Counted from the stretch's first letter, positions 41,558 through 50,632 are shown. The stretch: 64,000 nucleotides of DNA from Variovorax sp. HW608 (GCF_900090195.1 NZ_LT607803.1:3038001-3102000), one strand, 5' to 3'. Notes: generated by a model from the sequence alone, not told the origin. Made by a program: numbers and translations.

Positions 41558-42570
41558 TTCACGGAACAGGTCCTGTTCGCGGGACTCGTGGCGCGGCTCG
41601 ACGCGGAGCAGACCCTGGCGCGCGCGATCACTTTCCCGCCGGACGTGGTCGAGACTGCGGCGGTCGACCCACGGCTGGCCGAGCAGATAGACAAGGAACG
41701 CGCGCTGTTCGAGGCGCGACGCGATGTATTGGTGGGACAAGTGCAGTTACTTCGTTCGCGGCGCGAAAAGGTCGCGGAGGAAATCGTCGCGCTGCGCGCT
41801 CAGATCGTGCAGGCGAGCGAATCGATGAAATTTCGGAAAAGCGATCTTGAGACCAACAAGAAGCTGCTCAGGGACGGCTTCATCTCGGCCGCCCGCATCG
41901 CCCAACTGGAAAGCGCTGTCGCCGACTACGGCGTGAAGATCGAGGAACGACGCGCAGAGCTGGCGCGCGCCCAGCAGCGCGCGGTCGATGCCGATCTGCG
42001 CATCCGCTCGTTGGAGAGGGACTATCGCCAGCAAGCGAGCGACCAGCGGAAAGCCACAGCGGCGCGGCTTTCCGAGATCGAGCAGGAGCGGCGCAAGTCG
42101 CTCGACGCCTCCGCGCGCCGGGTGATCACGGCGCCGGCCAGCGGTGAAATCATCGACCTCAAGTATTCGACGCCCGGCGCGGTGATCCCGCCGCGCGAGA
42201 CGATCGCGGACATCGTTCCCGAGGGCGCCGGCCTGCTCATCGAGGCACGCGTGCGGACCGAGGACATCAACCGTGTCCGGCGTGAGCAGCCGGCGGACGT
42301 CCGGCTCACGGCCTTCCAGTACCGCACGACGCATCTCGTGCATGGGTCATTTATGTCTCGGGTGACCGCCTGGTGGAGCGGGCCAGCAACATCCCCTACT
42401 ACTCGGTGCTCGTCGAGGCCGATCCGGCTTCCCTGTCGGACGCCGGAGACCTCAAGCTTCTGGCGGGCCTGCCCGCGGAGGTCTACGTCACGGGAGAGAC
42501 GCGGACCGCGCTTCAGTATTTCCTGGAGCCGATCCTTCAGGTCCTGCGCCGCTCCATGCGGGAGCGTTGA
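41558..42570 (+). pseudogene. HlyD-family membrane fusion protein, 5'-truncated and frameshifted
   Basis: A remnant of a type I secretion adaptor (PrtE/HlyD type). The frame from about 41558 gives EQVLFAGLVARLDAEQTLAR, a long coiled coil (about 41690-42110, QIDKERALFEARRDVLVGQV) and the second lipoyl half (ITAPASGEIIDLKYSTPGAV). At about 42344 the reading frame changes: the true C-terminus continues in another frame as VIYVSGDRLVERASNIPYYS and ALQYFLEPILQVLRRSMRER, ending at 42570. The N-terminal transmembrane and first lipoyl parts are missing, and no ABC exporter or TolC partner is nearby. It is non-functional unless the frameshift is a sequencing error, and even then it is truncated. Confidence 0.85.
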
Positions 42571-42822
42571 TTGCCGGATGTCGCGGCCACTGGCCTTGCC
42601 CGCGCGGGGGTGCCAAACCTGCGGCGAACTCTCGCGTGCAGCGCAGGAGTTATGTCATGCCTGACGTAGCAAAAAGCCGGGAATTCAGTCCTCCCCAAGT
42701 AAGGGCATGCCGTTCATGACTGCGTTTGCTTGTATGCCTACATTGGGTCCCCAAGAAAGGCCCGGCGCTCGAATTGACGAGGCCCGGCCTGTCGATGAAA
42801 GAGAGAAACTTCGGAGATACGT

Positions 42823-43005
42823 ATGCAATTTGTCGTCCTTCTTGTCAGCTTACTTGCGACGGCGGCATTGGTCGTTGCCTTTGGCTGGCCTGTGCTGCTT
42901 GCAGGCTTTGTCCTTGCATTAGGCGCATTTCTTCTCTCCACTGCCGACACTGAAACAGGGGAGTCGTCGCACGACAAGGAACGGGGCCAACTCAGGTCGC
43001 AATAG
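42823..43005 (+). CDS. Small hypothetical membrane protein
   Basis: A 60-residue protein with two hydrophobic segments (FVVLLVSLLATAALVVAFGW and VLLAGFVLALGAFLLS) separated by a short turn, followed by a charged tail (TADTETGESSHDKERG). ATG 42823 has GGAGAT upstream. A helical hairpin in the inner membrane with a hydrophilic C-terminus is predicted. No family is recognised. It lies between the HlyD remnant and the SLOG-linked gene. Confidence 0.55.
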   Translation: MQFVVLLVSLLATAALVVAFGWPVLLAGFVLALGAFLLSTADTETGESSHDKERGQLRSQ

Positions 43006-43242
43006 GCATGACTATCTGGCCGGTTACCGATGTGTCCTCACGAGAAATCGGTGCTGCAAGCAGGTTGGTCGTCAGCGAGCATGGGCATGCGTCACCAGCC
43101 AGCGTACAAGTACGCTTTGAGCCAAAGCCGCCCCCGCGCAGTGCTAATGTTGCGCCGTCGGCATCTGCGCTCCATGCATCGACTTCAAATTCTCGCGAGA
43201 GCGACGGTAATTTGCACACGAACTTCCGGGCAGGCATGCACT

Positions 43243-43863
43243 TCAGATTCCTTTCTTGGTCGAACCGGAGAGCAGGCGTCCGATCTGTTTCCCGAGTCCT
43301 GCCAGGCGGCCTCTGACAGTGGCCGCGGCCGCTTTGCGAGATCGGTGCACTTCGCGTTCGTCGCGTAGAGCGGCATTGAAGACCTTGAGGCCTTCCGGGT
43401 TGCGCTTCCAGACCCCGCTGACCGTGAAATTTCCCCGACTTGAGGGCTCCAGGTTGGGGATGATGCTGATGGGATCTGCGCCGATCCGATGCAGGAGCCG
43501 GGCACGTTCCCTCGCCACCTTGAGGAGGTCGTCGCGCCTTTCAACGGGCGAGCTCAAAGAGACCCTGATCGTTGCCACTGCCGGGAAATGCTCGGCCAAG
43601 AATGCGACTACCTCGACGAGCACCAGACTCCTTGTCACCAAGTGGGGCCACTTTGGGGCGGCCGAGGGCACGAAGCGGTCGAGGTGAACCGTGTGCCCAC
43701 CGGGTGATACGGTCACTGCCCCGATGGTCCCGACATGTGTCTCGCCATCGTAGATGTGCATGGGATTCCCGAGTCGGTACGGAGCAGACCCGGGCCCTGT
43801 GATACTGAGCTCGGCGAAGGTCGGCAATTGCCCTTCAGCAAGCGGGGAGGGAATGCGGTTCAA
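43243..43863 (-). CDS. Unknown protein coupled to a SLOG-domain gene
   Basis: A 206-residue protein I do not recognise. It has a beta-rich N-terminal half (MHIYDGETHVGTIGAVTVSP, GGHTVHLDRFVPS), a helical middle (VLVEVVAFLAEHFPAVATIRVSLSS, which reads like an acetyltransferase-like strand-helix pattern without a CoA loop), and a strongly basic C-terminus (RSRKAAAATVRGRLAGLGKQ...STKKGI). Its ATG overlaps the stop of the SLOG gene by 4 bases, so the two are co-translated and probably act together. No signal peptide or TM segment is present. Confidence 0.65.
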   Translation of the reverse strand: MNRIPSPLAEGQLPTFAELSITGPGSAPYRLGNPMHIYDGETHVGTIGAVTVSPGGHTVHLDRFVPSAAPKWPHLVTRSLVLVEVVAFLAEHFPAVATIRVSLSSPVERRDDLLKVARERARLLHRIGADPISIIPNLEPSSRGNFTVSGVWKRNPEGLKVFNAALRDEREVHRSRKAAAATVRGRLAGLGKQIGRLLSGSTKKGI

Positions 43864-44231
43864 ACAGCCCCTACCTGACCCGAGAGCCGCCAGGTCTTCG
43901 GCGCAGGCACAAGCGCTGCCGAAGCAATCGTGACCATGTGTGCGGTCGCGCGACCACCCTTGAATGCAACAGCGAGCTCCGGCCGACCCTCGCGCAGCAT
44001 CTGAGCGTTTCTGATCGGCTCAGCACGGTGCTGATAACGATCCCAGTCTGCGCGATACGTGGCAACCTCGATACCTCTTGCCAAGGCCCATCGGCGCGCC
44101 AGATTGTCTGCGCCGGTCGCACCGCCTTCGATCAGCAGCGTGACGGGTCGACGTGCATGAAGGCGGTCAAGAACGCTGACGATGAACGCCCAGTCATCGT
44201 AGCGATGTCCACCACAGACAAGTACTCTCAT
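43860..44231 (-). CDS. SLOG-fold protein, DUF2493/YspA (cpYpsA-related) family
   Basis: A 123-residue Rossmann-like SLOG protein. The nucleotide-binding start is MRVLVCGGHRYDDWAFIVSV and the characteristic phosphate/ligand loop LLIEGGATGADNLARRWAL lies at about residues 31-50, with Arg/Asp in the following strand region (TYRADWDRY). SLOG proteins bind nucleotide-like ligands and are often found in phage-defence or stress loci. It is translationally coupled to the unknown gene at 43243-43863. AGCATGAGAG context gives no clear Shine-Dalgarno. Confidence 0.8.
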   Translation of the reverse strand: MRVLVCGGHRYDDWAFIVSVLDRLHARRPVTLLIEGGATGADNLARRWALARGIEVATYRADWDRYQHRAEPIRNAQMLREGRPELAVAFKGGRATAHMVTIASAALVPAPKTWRLSGQVGAV

Positions 44232-44344
44232 GCTTATCGGTTAAAGCTGTCCACGGAGAACGCCCAGGTCCGCATGCAGGCATGCGTGCCCATGACGTTC
44301 AGACGGTCCTTGCATCCTTTCTTCCTGCTAATGGAATCCCAAGA

Positions 44345-44370
44345 ACAGCAAACCCCGCCGAAGCGGGGTT
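44345..44370 (-). terminator. Rho-independent terminator on the minus strand
   Basis: The 8-bp stem AACCCCGC/GCGGGGTT closes on a four-base loop (TTCG on the minus strand) and is followed on that strand by a T-rich tract. It lies 18 bases beyond the stop at 44388 and should end the small two-gene transcript from 44875. Confidence 0.78.
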
Positions 44371-44387
44371 GGGTGCGGTTGCAGTGA

Positions 44388-44624
44388 CTAATGTTCTATC
44401 GATGATACCGTCCGGTGACGTGGGTGCGCTTCAGAATTCAATTTGCCGCATCGTGGCCCAGGGCGATACCCCAGCGCAGCAGATACCAGCGCCATTTCGA
44501 TACCGCATGAAACGACCGGGTCGTGCCCTCGCGGCTGCAGGGTGACCCAGTCGCTCGTCCAAGCCAAGCCAACGAAAGCGAGGACGGCCGAAATCGCAAA
44601 CAACCAAGGCCCTGACCTCTTCAT
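44388..44624 (-). CDS. Small hypothetical membrane or secreted protein
   Basis: A 78-residue protein with one N-terminal hydrophobic segment (PWLFAISAVLAFVGLAWTSD), either signal peptide or anchor, and a second mildly hydrophobic stretch with two Cys (VSCGIEMALVSAALGYRPGPRC) that could form a disulfide in the periplasm. The ATG overlaps the stop of the upstream gene by 4 bases. No family is recognised. A TTCG hairpin terminator follows. Confidence 0.6.
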   Translation of the reverse strand: MKRSGPWLFAISAVLAFVGLAWTSDWVTLQPRGHDPVVSCGIEMALVSAALGYRPGPRCGKLNSEAHPRHRTVSSIEH

Positions 44625-44875
44625 CGTGAGCGCTCCAGAGCTTCCATGTCCAGGTCATCGATCTCCGAGGACATCGCCTGCCTGACGACAGCCTCGATCG
44701 TGTGGCTCGTGATGTTGACCGGAAAACCGCCGGTGAGCGCATGCCACTCCCCGCGAGCCAGCGCAATGCGTCCGCTCCGCGCCCCTTGGCTGTCCTCGGC
44801 AAGCGAGTACTTCACCTGGTAGACCACGCGGCGGCCGGTGCCAGCCTGCGTAGTTGCTCCTCCAATCTCCAGCAT
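44621..44875 (-). CDS. Small hypothetical protein
   Basis: An 84-residue protein with beta-strand character (GRRVVYQVKYSLAEDSQGARS, RIALARGEWHALTGGFPVNI) and an acidic helical tail (SEIDDLDMEALERSR). I chose ATG 44875, preceded by AAAGGAG at ideal spacing. It is coupled to the small membrane protein downstream. No family is recognised. Confidence 0.62.
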   Translation of the reverse strand: MLEIGGATTQAGTGRRVVYQVKYSLAEDSQGARSGRIALARGEWHALTGGFPVNITSHTIEAVVRQAMSSEIDDLDMEALERSR

Positions 44876-45268
44876 TGCAATCTCCTTTGCGCGATTCGCT
44901 TGTTCTGGCGAACAAGATGGCAAGATGGTCCATATTTGCCAGCGTGCTTTCTCTGCAAGCACGGTGCGGCGGTGGCCTCATGCTTGTGTCTATCGATAGG
45001 CGGTCATGGTCATGCCGCGCTTGCCAAGGTCACGTCGTTCCTCCTCGAATGTCTCCGAGAAATAGCCGAAGATCCTGAACCTATCCTGAGGAAGGCTTGG
45101 TCGGACGAAAAGGTCCTTGTGGACGAGTTGCACAGCGAGGAAGGCGGGGTTCGTTCGCGGATAGACCCCTTGTTCCGAGCGTGGCGTGACGCCGACCGAA
45201 AATCAATGGATCAACGTCGCGTGGCGCCGGTGGTCACCGGCCCCGCGCGGACTCGCGGAAGACCCAGG
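44876..45268. other. About 390 bases without a confident gene
   Basis: This stretch lies between the PKD gene and the small coupled genes. A plus-strand frame between about 45003 and 45240 reads like protein (KVTSFLLECLREIAEDPEPI, then LRKAWSDEKVLVDELHSEEG) but has no start with a Shine-Dalgarno, and it runs on antisense through the PKD gene. It may be a remnant of an unidentified gene. Confidence 0.4.
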
Positions 45269-47248
45269 CTAGCGCTTGACCTGGATCATCACGGAGCTGG
45301 CCACGCTCGTGAGCTGCCCATCGCTGACGACGAGTTGCACCACGTAGTTCCCACGGACGTCGGGGACGAAGGTCGGCGCGACAGTCGTGGCACCCGTCAT
45401 CGTCGCCGTGCTCTTCTTCGGCTTCGATTTGAACTTCCACGTGTACGTGACCGCGGTTCCGTTCGGGTCGTAGCTCTTTGAGCCATCCAACGTGACGGTC
45501 TGGCCGATTGCACTGCGCTGACGCGGTCCGGCCTTCGCGACAGGCGCCAGGTTGACGTTCGGGTCGCCGGCGGTCACGACGACGTTGTCGGGGGCACTCG
45601 AGAGCATGCCGTCGGACACGACGAGTTCGACGACATAGACGCCCGCCACGTCGGGCGTCAGCGTTGCGGTCGCGTTGCTCGGATTGACTGGCGCGGCCAC
45701 GCTGCCGGCCGGGCGGCTGACGAGCGTCCACGAATAGGTCAGCGCGTCGCCATTCGCATCGCTGCTTAGCGTGCCGCTGAGGGCTACCGCCGTGCCAACG
45801 ACCGTCGACACGTCATCGCCCGCGCTGGCCACCGGCGCCACGTTACCCAGCGCTGCGGTCACCGTCACCGATGCCTGCGTCGTGCTGTAGGCCTTGCCAT
45901 CGCCGACGACGAGCCCGATCACGTAGACCCCCGGCACATCGGCCACGAAGGTCGGCGCAGGATCGTCGGCCACGCCATCGATGTAGGAGAGCTGAGCCGT
46001 GCTGCCTGCCGGCTTGGAGGTGATGCTCCAGCTGTAGGAAAGAAGGTCACCGTCGGCATCCGAGCTGCCGCTGCCGTCGAGTTCAACGGTTGCGCCGACC
46101 AGCACGTTCTGATTGGGGCCCGCCACCGCAATGGGGGCATTGTTCTTGTTCACCGGGCTCACGGTAACGACCACCTGGTCGGCGACGCTCTTCGCATTCA
46201 AGCTGTCGGTGACCACGAGCGATGCAATGTACGTCCCGGCCTGGTCAGGTGTCAGCGAAGGACGCGGCGACGAGGCGTCGACGATGGCTGCCGTGCTGTT
46301 CGCCGGCTTGGAATCCAGCGTCCACATGTAGGTGATCGGGTCGCCGTCGGGATCCGAGCTGGCGCTGCCATCCAACGTGACGACGGTGCCCATGGGCACG
46401 TTCTGATCGATCCCGGCGTCAGCCGTCGGCGCGCGGTTCGAGCCGCTCGCGACCGCAGTCAACCGCACGGTGGCCTGCGCGCTCGCCAACGCACCGTCAT
46501 TGACCACCAGGCCGAACGTGTAGTCGCCCGCAGCGTCGGGCACGAAGCGCGCGAACGCCTGCGTGGGATCGGTCACCGTGGCCGTGCTTCCGCTCGGCCG
46601 CGCGATTACCGACCACGCATAGGTCAGGGCGTCGCCGTTGAGGTCGGAGCTGGCCGAGCCGTCGAGCACTCCGGTTTCGCCGATTTGCAGGGAGCGGTCG
46701 AACCCGGCGTTGGCCACGGGCGCGACATTGACGGCACGCAAAGTGGCCGAGGTCGCACTGCTGTCGACCTTGCCGTCGTTGACCACAAGGGTTACGACGT
46801 AGTCGCCGGGCACGTCCGGTGTGAGGTTCACCATGGCGCCTGCGCTGGCGTCCAGTGCCGCGGCGCTGCCCTCAGGGCGCGATGCCAGCGTCCAAAGGTA
46901 GCTCAAGGCATCGCCATCGGCATCCGCACTGGCCGTGCCGTCGAACGTCACGGCGAGCTTCACGGGGGCTTCGGCGCCGCTTGACATGCTCACCGCGGCA
47001 ACTGGGCCGACGTTGCCGGTCCCGGCCCCACTGTCGCTCGCGCTTCTGGTCGCGCTCACCGAGGCGTCCGGGCCGACGTTGCCAGTCCCGGCCCCACTGT
47101 CGCTCGCGCTTCTGGTCGCGCTCACAGCGCCGGTCGCGCCGATCGCGCCTGTCGCGCCGCCACCCCCGCCACAGCCAGCAAGCGCCAAGACGCACAGCGA
47201 AGCCGCGGCCAGCAAGTTGATCGAGCGCCCGTCTATTGATCGACCCAT
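45269..47248 (-). CDS. Lipoprotein with six PKD/Ig-like repeats
   Basis: A 659-residue exported protein. The signal peptide ends in the lipobox LALAGC (Cys about residue 25), followed by a low-complexity linker with a 22-residue tandem duplication (about 42-85). Six PKD-type repeats of about 90-100 residues fill the rest; each has a core like VTLDGSASSDPDGDPITYMW, then a Pro-rich strand and TYIASLVVTDSLN. No enzymatic domain follows, so it is probably a surface or periplasmic adhesive/structural protein. ATG 47248 has AAGGAG upstream. It lies within the putative island. Confidence 0.87.
   Translation of the reverse strand: MGRSIDGRSINLLAAASLCVLALAGCGGGGGATGAIGATGAVSATRSASDSGAGTGNVGPDASVSATRSASDSGAGTGNVGPVAAVSMSSGAEAPVKLAVTFDGTASADADGDALSYLWTLASRPEGSAAALDASAGAMVNLTPDVPGDYVVTLVVNDGKVDSSATSATLRAVNVAPVANAGFDRSLQIGETGVLDGSASSDLNGDALTYAWSVIARPSGSTATVTDPTQAFARFVPDAAGDYTFGLVVNDGALASAQATVRLTAVASGSNRAPTADAGIDQNVPMGTVVTLDGSASSDPDGDPITYMWTLDSKPANSTAAIVDASSPRPSLTPDQAGTYIASLVVTDSLNAKSVADQVVVTVSPVNKNNAPIAVAGPNQNVLVGATVELDGSGSSDADGDLLSYSWSITSKPAGSTAQLSYIDGVADDPAPTFVADVPGVYVIGLVVGDGKAYSTTQASVTVTAALGNVAPVASAGDDVSTVVGTAVALSGTLSSDANGDALTYSWTLVSRPAGSVAAPVNPSNATATLTPDVAGVYVVELVVSDGMLSSAPDNVVVTAGDPNVNLAPVAKAGPRQRSAIGQTVTLDGSKSYDPNGTAVTYTWKFKSKPKKSTATMTGATTVAPTFVPDVRGNYVVQLVVSDGQLTSVASSVMIQVKR
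47004..47125 (-). repeat. 66-bp tandem duplication in the PKD lipoprotein linker
   Basis: Two nearly identical units begin at 47004 and 47070 (period 66 bases, 22 codons, the second incomplete at its end). They encode two copies of SATRSASDSGAGTGNVGP in the linker after the lipobox. Near identity at DNA level points to a recent slippage or duplication event that keeps the frame. Confidence 0.88.
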
Positions 47249-47477
47249 GTCTCACTCCTTGTGTCTAAGTGATGCAAGTGTGAACTAATGTTTCCAAAAA
47301 TCGCTAGCCGTCGCAAGGTCGAACTCTCACGCAATGTGAAAAAGTTGCACTAAATGCTTACTCGGCCGTCATCGGGCTCATCCTGAGCATTGCCAGGCCT
47401 GGAAGAGGCCGCCGCGCGCCGGGGTTGGCGCATCCAGCACTCGCGCACCCGCGTGACCAGCTCCTCCACTGCTGCGC

Positions 47478-47630
47478 GCCGGGATCGAGCACGCCGTAGT
47501 GCGCCGCCGCGTTGCGCGTATAGCCGGTGGTGAGCAACACCCGAAGTCCTGGACGACGGCGCAGGGCTTCTTCGGCCAGCTTGCGCCCATTCACCTCGGG
47601 CAACAGCAGCGCAACGTCGGGATGCGCGTC
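47478..47630 (-). pseudogene. Receiver-domain remnant of a hybrid histidine kinase
   Basis: The minus-strand frame reads HPDVALLLPEVNGRKLAEEA, then LRRRPGLRVLLTTGYTRNAA and AHYGVLDPG. This matches the middle of the receiver domain found at the C-terminus of many betaproteobacterial hybrid kinases. The phospho-acceptor region is damaged: the residues normally reading LDxxMPxxNG are shortened to LLPEVNG, so the Asp is gone. Neither the kinase part nor the receiver end is present. The remaining sequence in 47249-48116 shows no convincing gene. Confidence 0.7.
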
Positions 47631-48116
47631 CTGCGGCGTGCGCTTGCCGATGTGGCTGGGTCTTCCAACGGCCGTGCCATTGGCGCGGCAAGCGCAGCCC
47701 TGGTGGACGCAGTTCCGCTTTCAGCTTTTTCTTGAGCTTCCGCCACTTGCAGCACGCCCTTAGGTCTGCACTCGCGACCATCGATCCGCTTTCTCGAACG
47801 CACAACATGGCCGCATGCAGGCAGGAATCGCGTTCGTTCGAACTTCGGCAATGGGCACCGAGCGGCCGACCCACCGGTCGTGCAAGGACAGCCTTGTGAA
47901 GGACGGCTCCTGGCATTCTGCATGTCGCGCAAGCCGGCCCGGCAGGGCCCACAAGAGCCATTCGCATACACCATCAAACAACCATCGCTTCTCTCAAAGC
48001 TCGTGGTCGGGGCGTGAGAAGCGAAGGAAACTGCGGGTGGTGACGATGCGGCGTCGAACTGGGCCGACTCTTGGTGATGGTCGTCTGTCAACCCGCGGTG
48101 GACTGTGCATCCTTCC
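47631..48116. other. Region with no recognisable gene
   Basis: About 490 bases between the receiver remnant and the cyclase-TPR gene hold only short overlapping frames of mixed composition on both strands. No signal peptide, domain motif, terminator or clear repeat was seen. Confidence 0.5.
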
Positions 48117-50495
48117 TTACCAGTCCTCGACGTTCAGTGTGGTTTCGGGAAGGCCAGCGACCTCCCAAGCCTCTCGCCCGCCTCGGTACCAGTAGACATG
48201 GGCGTAGCCGAGATTCACCAATCGCAACGCTAGGTTATACCCGTCGAAGCGCTCAGCGTTGTAGCCGACCACCACGATCGGTCGTTCCAGCGAACTTCCC
48301 GTCAGATCGAGGAACTTGCGGCGCAGATGCTCTTCGGCCGAATCTCCGAAGGTTCCGCCCGAACCGGCGTGCTTCAGACCGATGGCCCCGGGAATGGACC
48401 GACCTGCGGGGTGTGTGACGGTGTCGACTACCACGGGCCGATATTTCTGAAGCAGCGCGGGCAACTCTGACGTTCGCACCGTGGTCGCTCCAGGTACTGT
48501 CGTCGGCGTCCACCCGGCCAGTGTCCCGTTGAGTTCCCTCTTCGCCGGAACATTGAAATCAGCTTCCTCATCTGCGTGGTCTCGCAGGCCGGCAAGACGC
48601 GCTCCCACCCAGTACTTGTCCTGCACCCACGCCACGAACGCGGGGCTGGCGAAGTTCTCTGGAGCGTTCGAACGTACGGTCGAGAACGGCCAGAGCTTAT
48701 TGGCCGTCGCAAGGGCCTCGCGTGCGTCGTCGATATGCCCGGCCAACGCGTGCGCTACCGCTTTGGTGCGATATCGGGCCGAACGCACTGGAGTGGGCGC
48801 TTCGGGATTGGCAGCAAGCGAGCGCTCGGCCCAGTCGACGGCTTCGTCATAGCGTCCGACCTGCAGAAGTGCGAACGACTTGAATCCGTAGAGTTGGAAG
48901 ATGCTGGGGCTACGCGGATTGAGCCGGATCGCAGAGTCGTACAGCGCGATGGCCTCGTCGGCGTGACCGGTGTAGCGCTTGGCCGTGGCGAGCAGCTCGT
49001 AGCCGCCGGCATTGTTCGGATAGGCCTCGATCAGGCGCGTGGCGGCGGCGGCCGTTTCTTCCCATTGATCATGGGCCTGGTGCAGCAGCGCCACGTTCTC
49101 CAGGACAGCCTCCGCATTTGGCGAGATCGCACGGGCCTGCTTCACCAGCGCGTCGGCTCGGGCGAGTTCGTCGGCGGTGACCCATTGCCCGAGAAAGCCC
49201 AGGCTTTGGTTGATGATGGTGTTGGCAATGCCCAGCATGGCAATCGTCGATGACGGATCGAGCTGGAGCGCACTCTCGTACAGCTCGCGCATGTGGTGCT
49301 CCCGTTGCCGGCTGGGTGGCTGGGCGTGCAAGGCCCACGCCCGCAAAATGAGATCGAATGCGTCGGGGTTGGTGGGCCGCTCGCGTGAGCTTCGCGCGCT
49401 TTCGAGGTCGACAATCTTGACGTTGAGCGTCGTGGCGATGCGGCGCACGATGTCTTCCTGGCCCTGGCCTTGAGCCAGTTCCTTGATAGCGAGATCGAAG
49501 CGATCGGACCAGAGGTGGGCGCCGCTTTCAGTGGCGATCAGCTGGACGTTGACGCGCAGCACATCATCGATTTTCCGCAGGCTTCCCTCGACGGCGTACC
49601 GCACGCCGAGTTCTGCCCCCACTTTCTTGACATCGATGGGGCGGCCCTTGTAGCCAAAGGCGGAAGTGCGTGCGATCACGAAGGTGCCGGGCATGCTTGC
49701 CAGATCGGTCGTGAGGTCCTCGGTGAGGCCGTCAGCGTAGTACTCCTGACTGGTATCGCCGCTCAAGTTCTCGAAGGGGAGCACCACGAGCGACAAGCGC
49801 GGCGCGCCTTGGGTGGCGGGGTCGGGGAATGTGCCCGGCGCCATCCGAGGCACCGACGACTGCCAGAGAACGCTAGCCACCACAAGTAGGAGCGCCAGCA
49901 ATACCAGCGCTTGTCGGTGCCGCCAGCGCGCCGCGAGGCGGTGCGCAGCATGCACGACTCGGGACGCGGGCGAGACTTGCCCAGGCTCGGTCCGTACCCG
50001 GTAGACCCGCACGGGTTCGGCGATGTTCTTGACCGATTGCGATCCAAGGTCCTCGTAGTCCAGTGCAAGCTTGTTCTTGACATGGTCGAACGCGGTCCCC
50101 GAGATGCAGAGCTCGCCCGCCTCTGCAAGGCTCTCCAATCGAGCTGCAATGTTGACGCAGTCGCCGTAGATGCGTTGCCCTTCCTCGATGACATCGCCGA
50201 GATTGATACCAATGCGGAACTCCATCCGACGATGAAGAGGCAGGACGGCGTTTCGGACGCGCAACTCGCGCTGGATGGCGACCGCGCACCGTACCGCCTC
50301 CACTACGCTCGCGAACTCTGCCAGCAGGTTGTCTCCTGGGGAGTCCACGACGCGACCCTGGTGCTCCTGGATGAGGGCGGCCATGAGAGTACGGCACGCC
50401 GTGAGGGTCTGGACGGTCCCGATTTCGTCCTCACCCATGAGCCGGCTGTAGCCCTTGGCATCCGAGCTGAGGATCGCCGCCAGTTTGCGCTCCAT
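48117..50495 (-). CDS. Cyclase-TolB-like-TPR-rhodanese fusion protein
   Basis: A 792-residue multidomain protein. Residues about 1-165 form a class III adenylate/guanylate cyclase domain; metal Asp residues lie in LSSDAKGYSRLMGEDE and DSPGDNLLAEF, and Asn/Arg in VNIAARLESLAE. A transmembrane helix follows at about 195-212. About 235-345 is a TolB-N/FlgO-like domain (LSLVVLPFENLSGDTSQEYY, VRYAVEGSLRKIDDVLRVNV). About 400-640 are TPR repeats. About 670-785 is a rhodanese-like domain ending VYWYRGGREAWEVAGLP. The rhodanese active-site Cys is missing: the loop reads PIVVVGYNAERFDGYNLAL. It probably makes a cyclic nucleotide at the membrane, with the TPR and dead rhodanese parts as sensing modules. 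It is the last gene before repeat copy B. Confidence 0.9.
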   Translation of the reverse strand: MERKLAAILSSDAKGYSRLMGEDEIGTVQTLTACRTLMAALIQEHQGRVVDSPGDNLLAEFASVVEAVRCAVAIQRELRVRNAVLPLHRRMEFRIGINLGDVIEEGQRIYGDCVNIAARLESLAEAGELCISGTAFDHVKNKLALDYEDLGSQSVKNIAEPVRVYRVRTEPGQVSPASRVVHAAHRLAARWRHRQALVLLALLLVVASVLWQSSVPRMAPGTFPDPATQGAPRLSLVVLPFENLSGDTSQEYYADGLTEDLTTDLASMPGTFVIARTSAFGYKGRPIDVKKVGAELGVRYAVEGSLRKIDDVLRVNVQLIATESGAHLWSDRFDLAIKELAQGQGQEDIVRRIATTLNVKIVDLESARSSRERPTNPDAFDLILRAWALHAQPPSRQREHHMRELYESALQLDPSSTIAMLGIANTIINQSLGFLGQWVTADELARADALVKQARAISPNAEAVLENVALLHQAHDQWEETAAAATRLIEAYPNNAGGYELLATAKRYTGHADEAIALYDSAIRLNPRSPSIFQLYGFKSFALLQVGRYDEAVDWAERSLAANPEAPTPVRSARYRTKAVAHALAGHIDDAREALATANKLWPFSTVRSNAPENFASPAFVAWVQDKYWVGARLAGLRDHADEEADFNVPAKRELNGTLAGWTPTTVPGATTVRTSELPALLQKYRPVVVDTVTHPAGRSIPGAIGLKHAGSGGTFGDSAEEHLRRKFLDLTGSSLERPIVVVGYNAERFDGYNLALRLVNLGYAHVYWYRGGREAWEVAGLPETTLNVEDW

Positions 50496-50632
50496 CGTAA
50501 GCTCCCACCTCGAACGATTGGTCGGGCCGGCGGCCCGAACTGCCCGGTTGTGCAGCCTAGCATGATCAGGCAGCGTGCACTACGCGCCGCCCCCGAGGAG
50601 TTCTCGGTTTAGGTCTGGGAGTCCCAACCGCG

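Noticed and set aside
42730..43005. Alternative overlapping frames starting at 42707, 42726 and on the minus strand at 42977
   Set aside because: Only the 42823 frame has both a ribosome-binding site and a coherent membrane-protein composition.
45000..45260. Plus-strand protein-like frame (REIAEDPEPILRKAWSDEKV)
   Set aside because: It has no start with a ribosome-binding site and continues antisense through the PKD gene; no family was recognised, so it is only mentioned as a possible remnant.
36388..50632. Integrase or recombinase gene for the putative island
   Set aside because: I looked for tyrosine or serine recombinase motifs in all frames of this segment and recognised none; the only recombination enzyme is the IS630 transposase, which cannot explain the 178-bp repeats.
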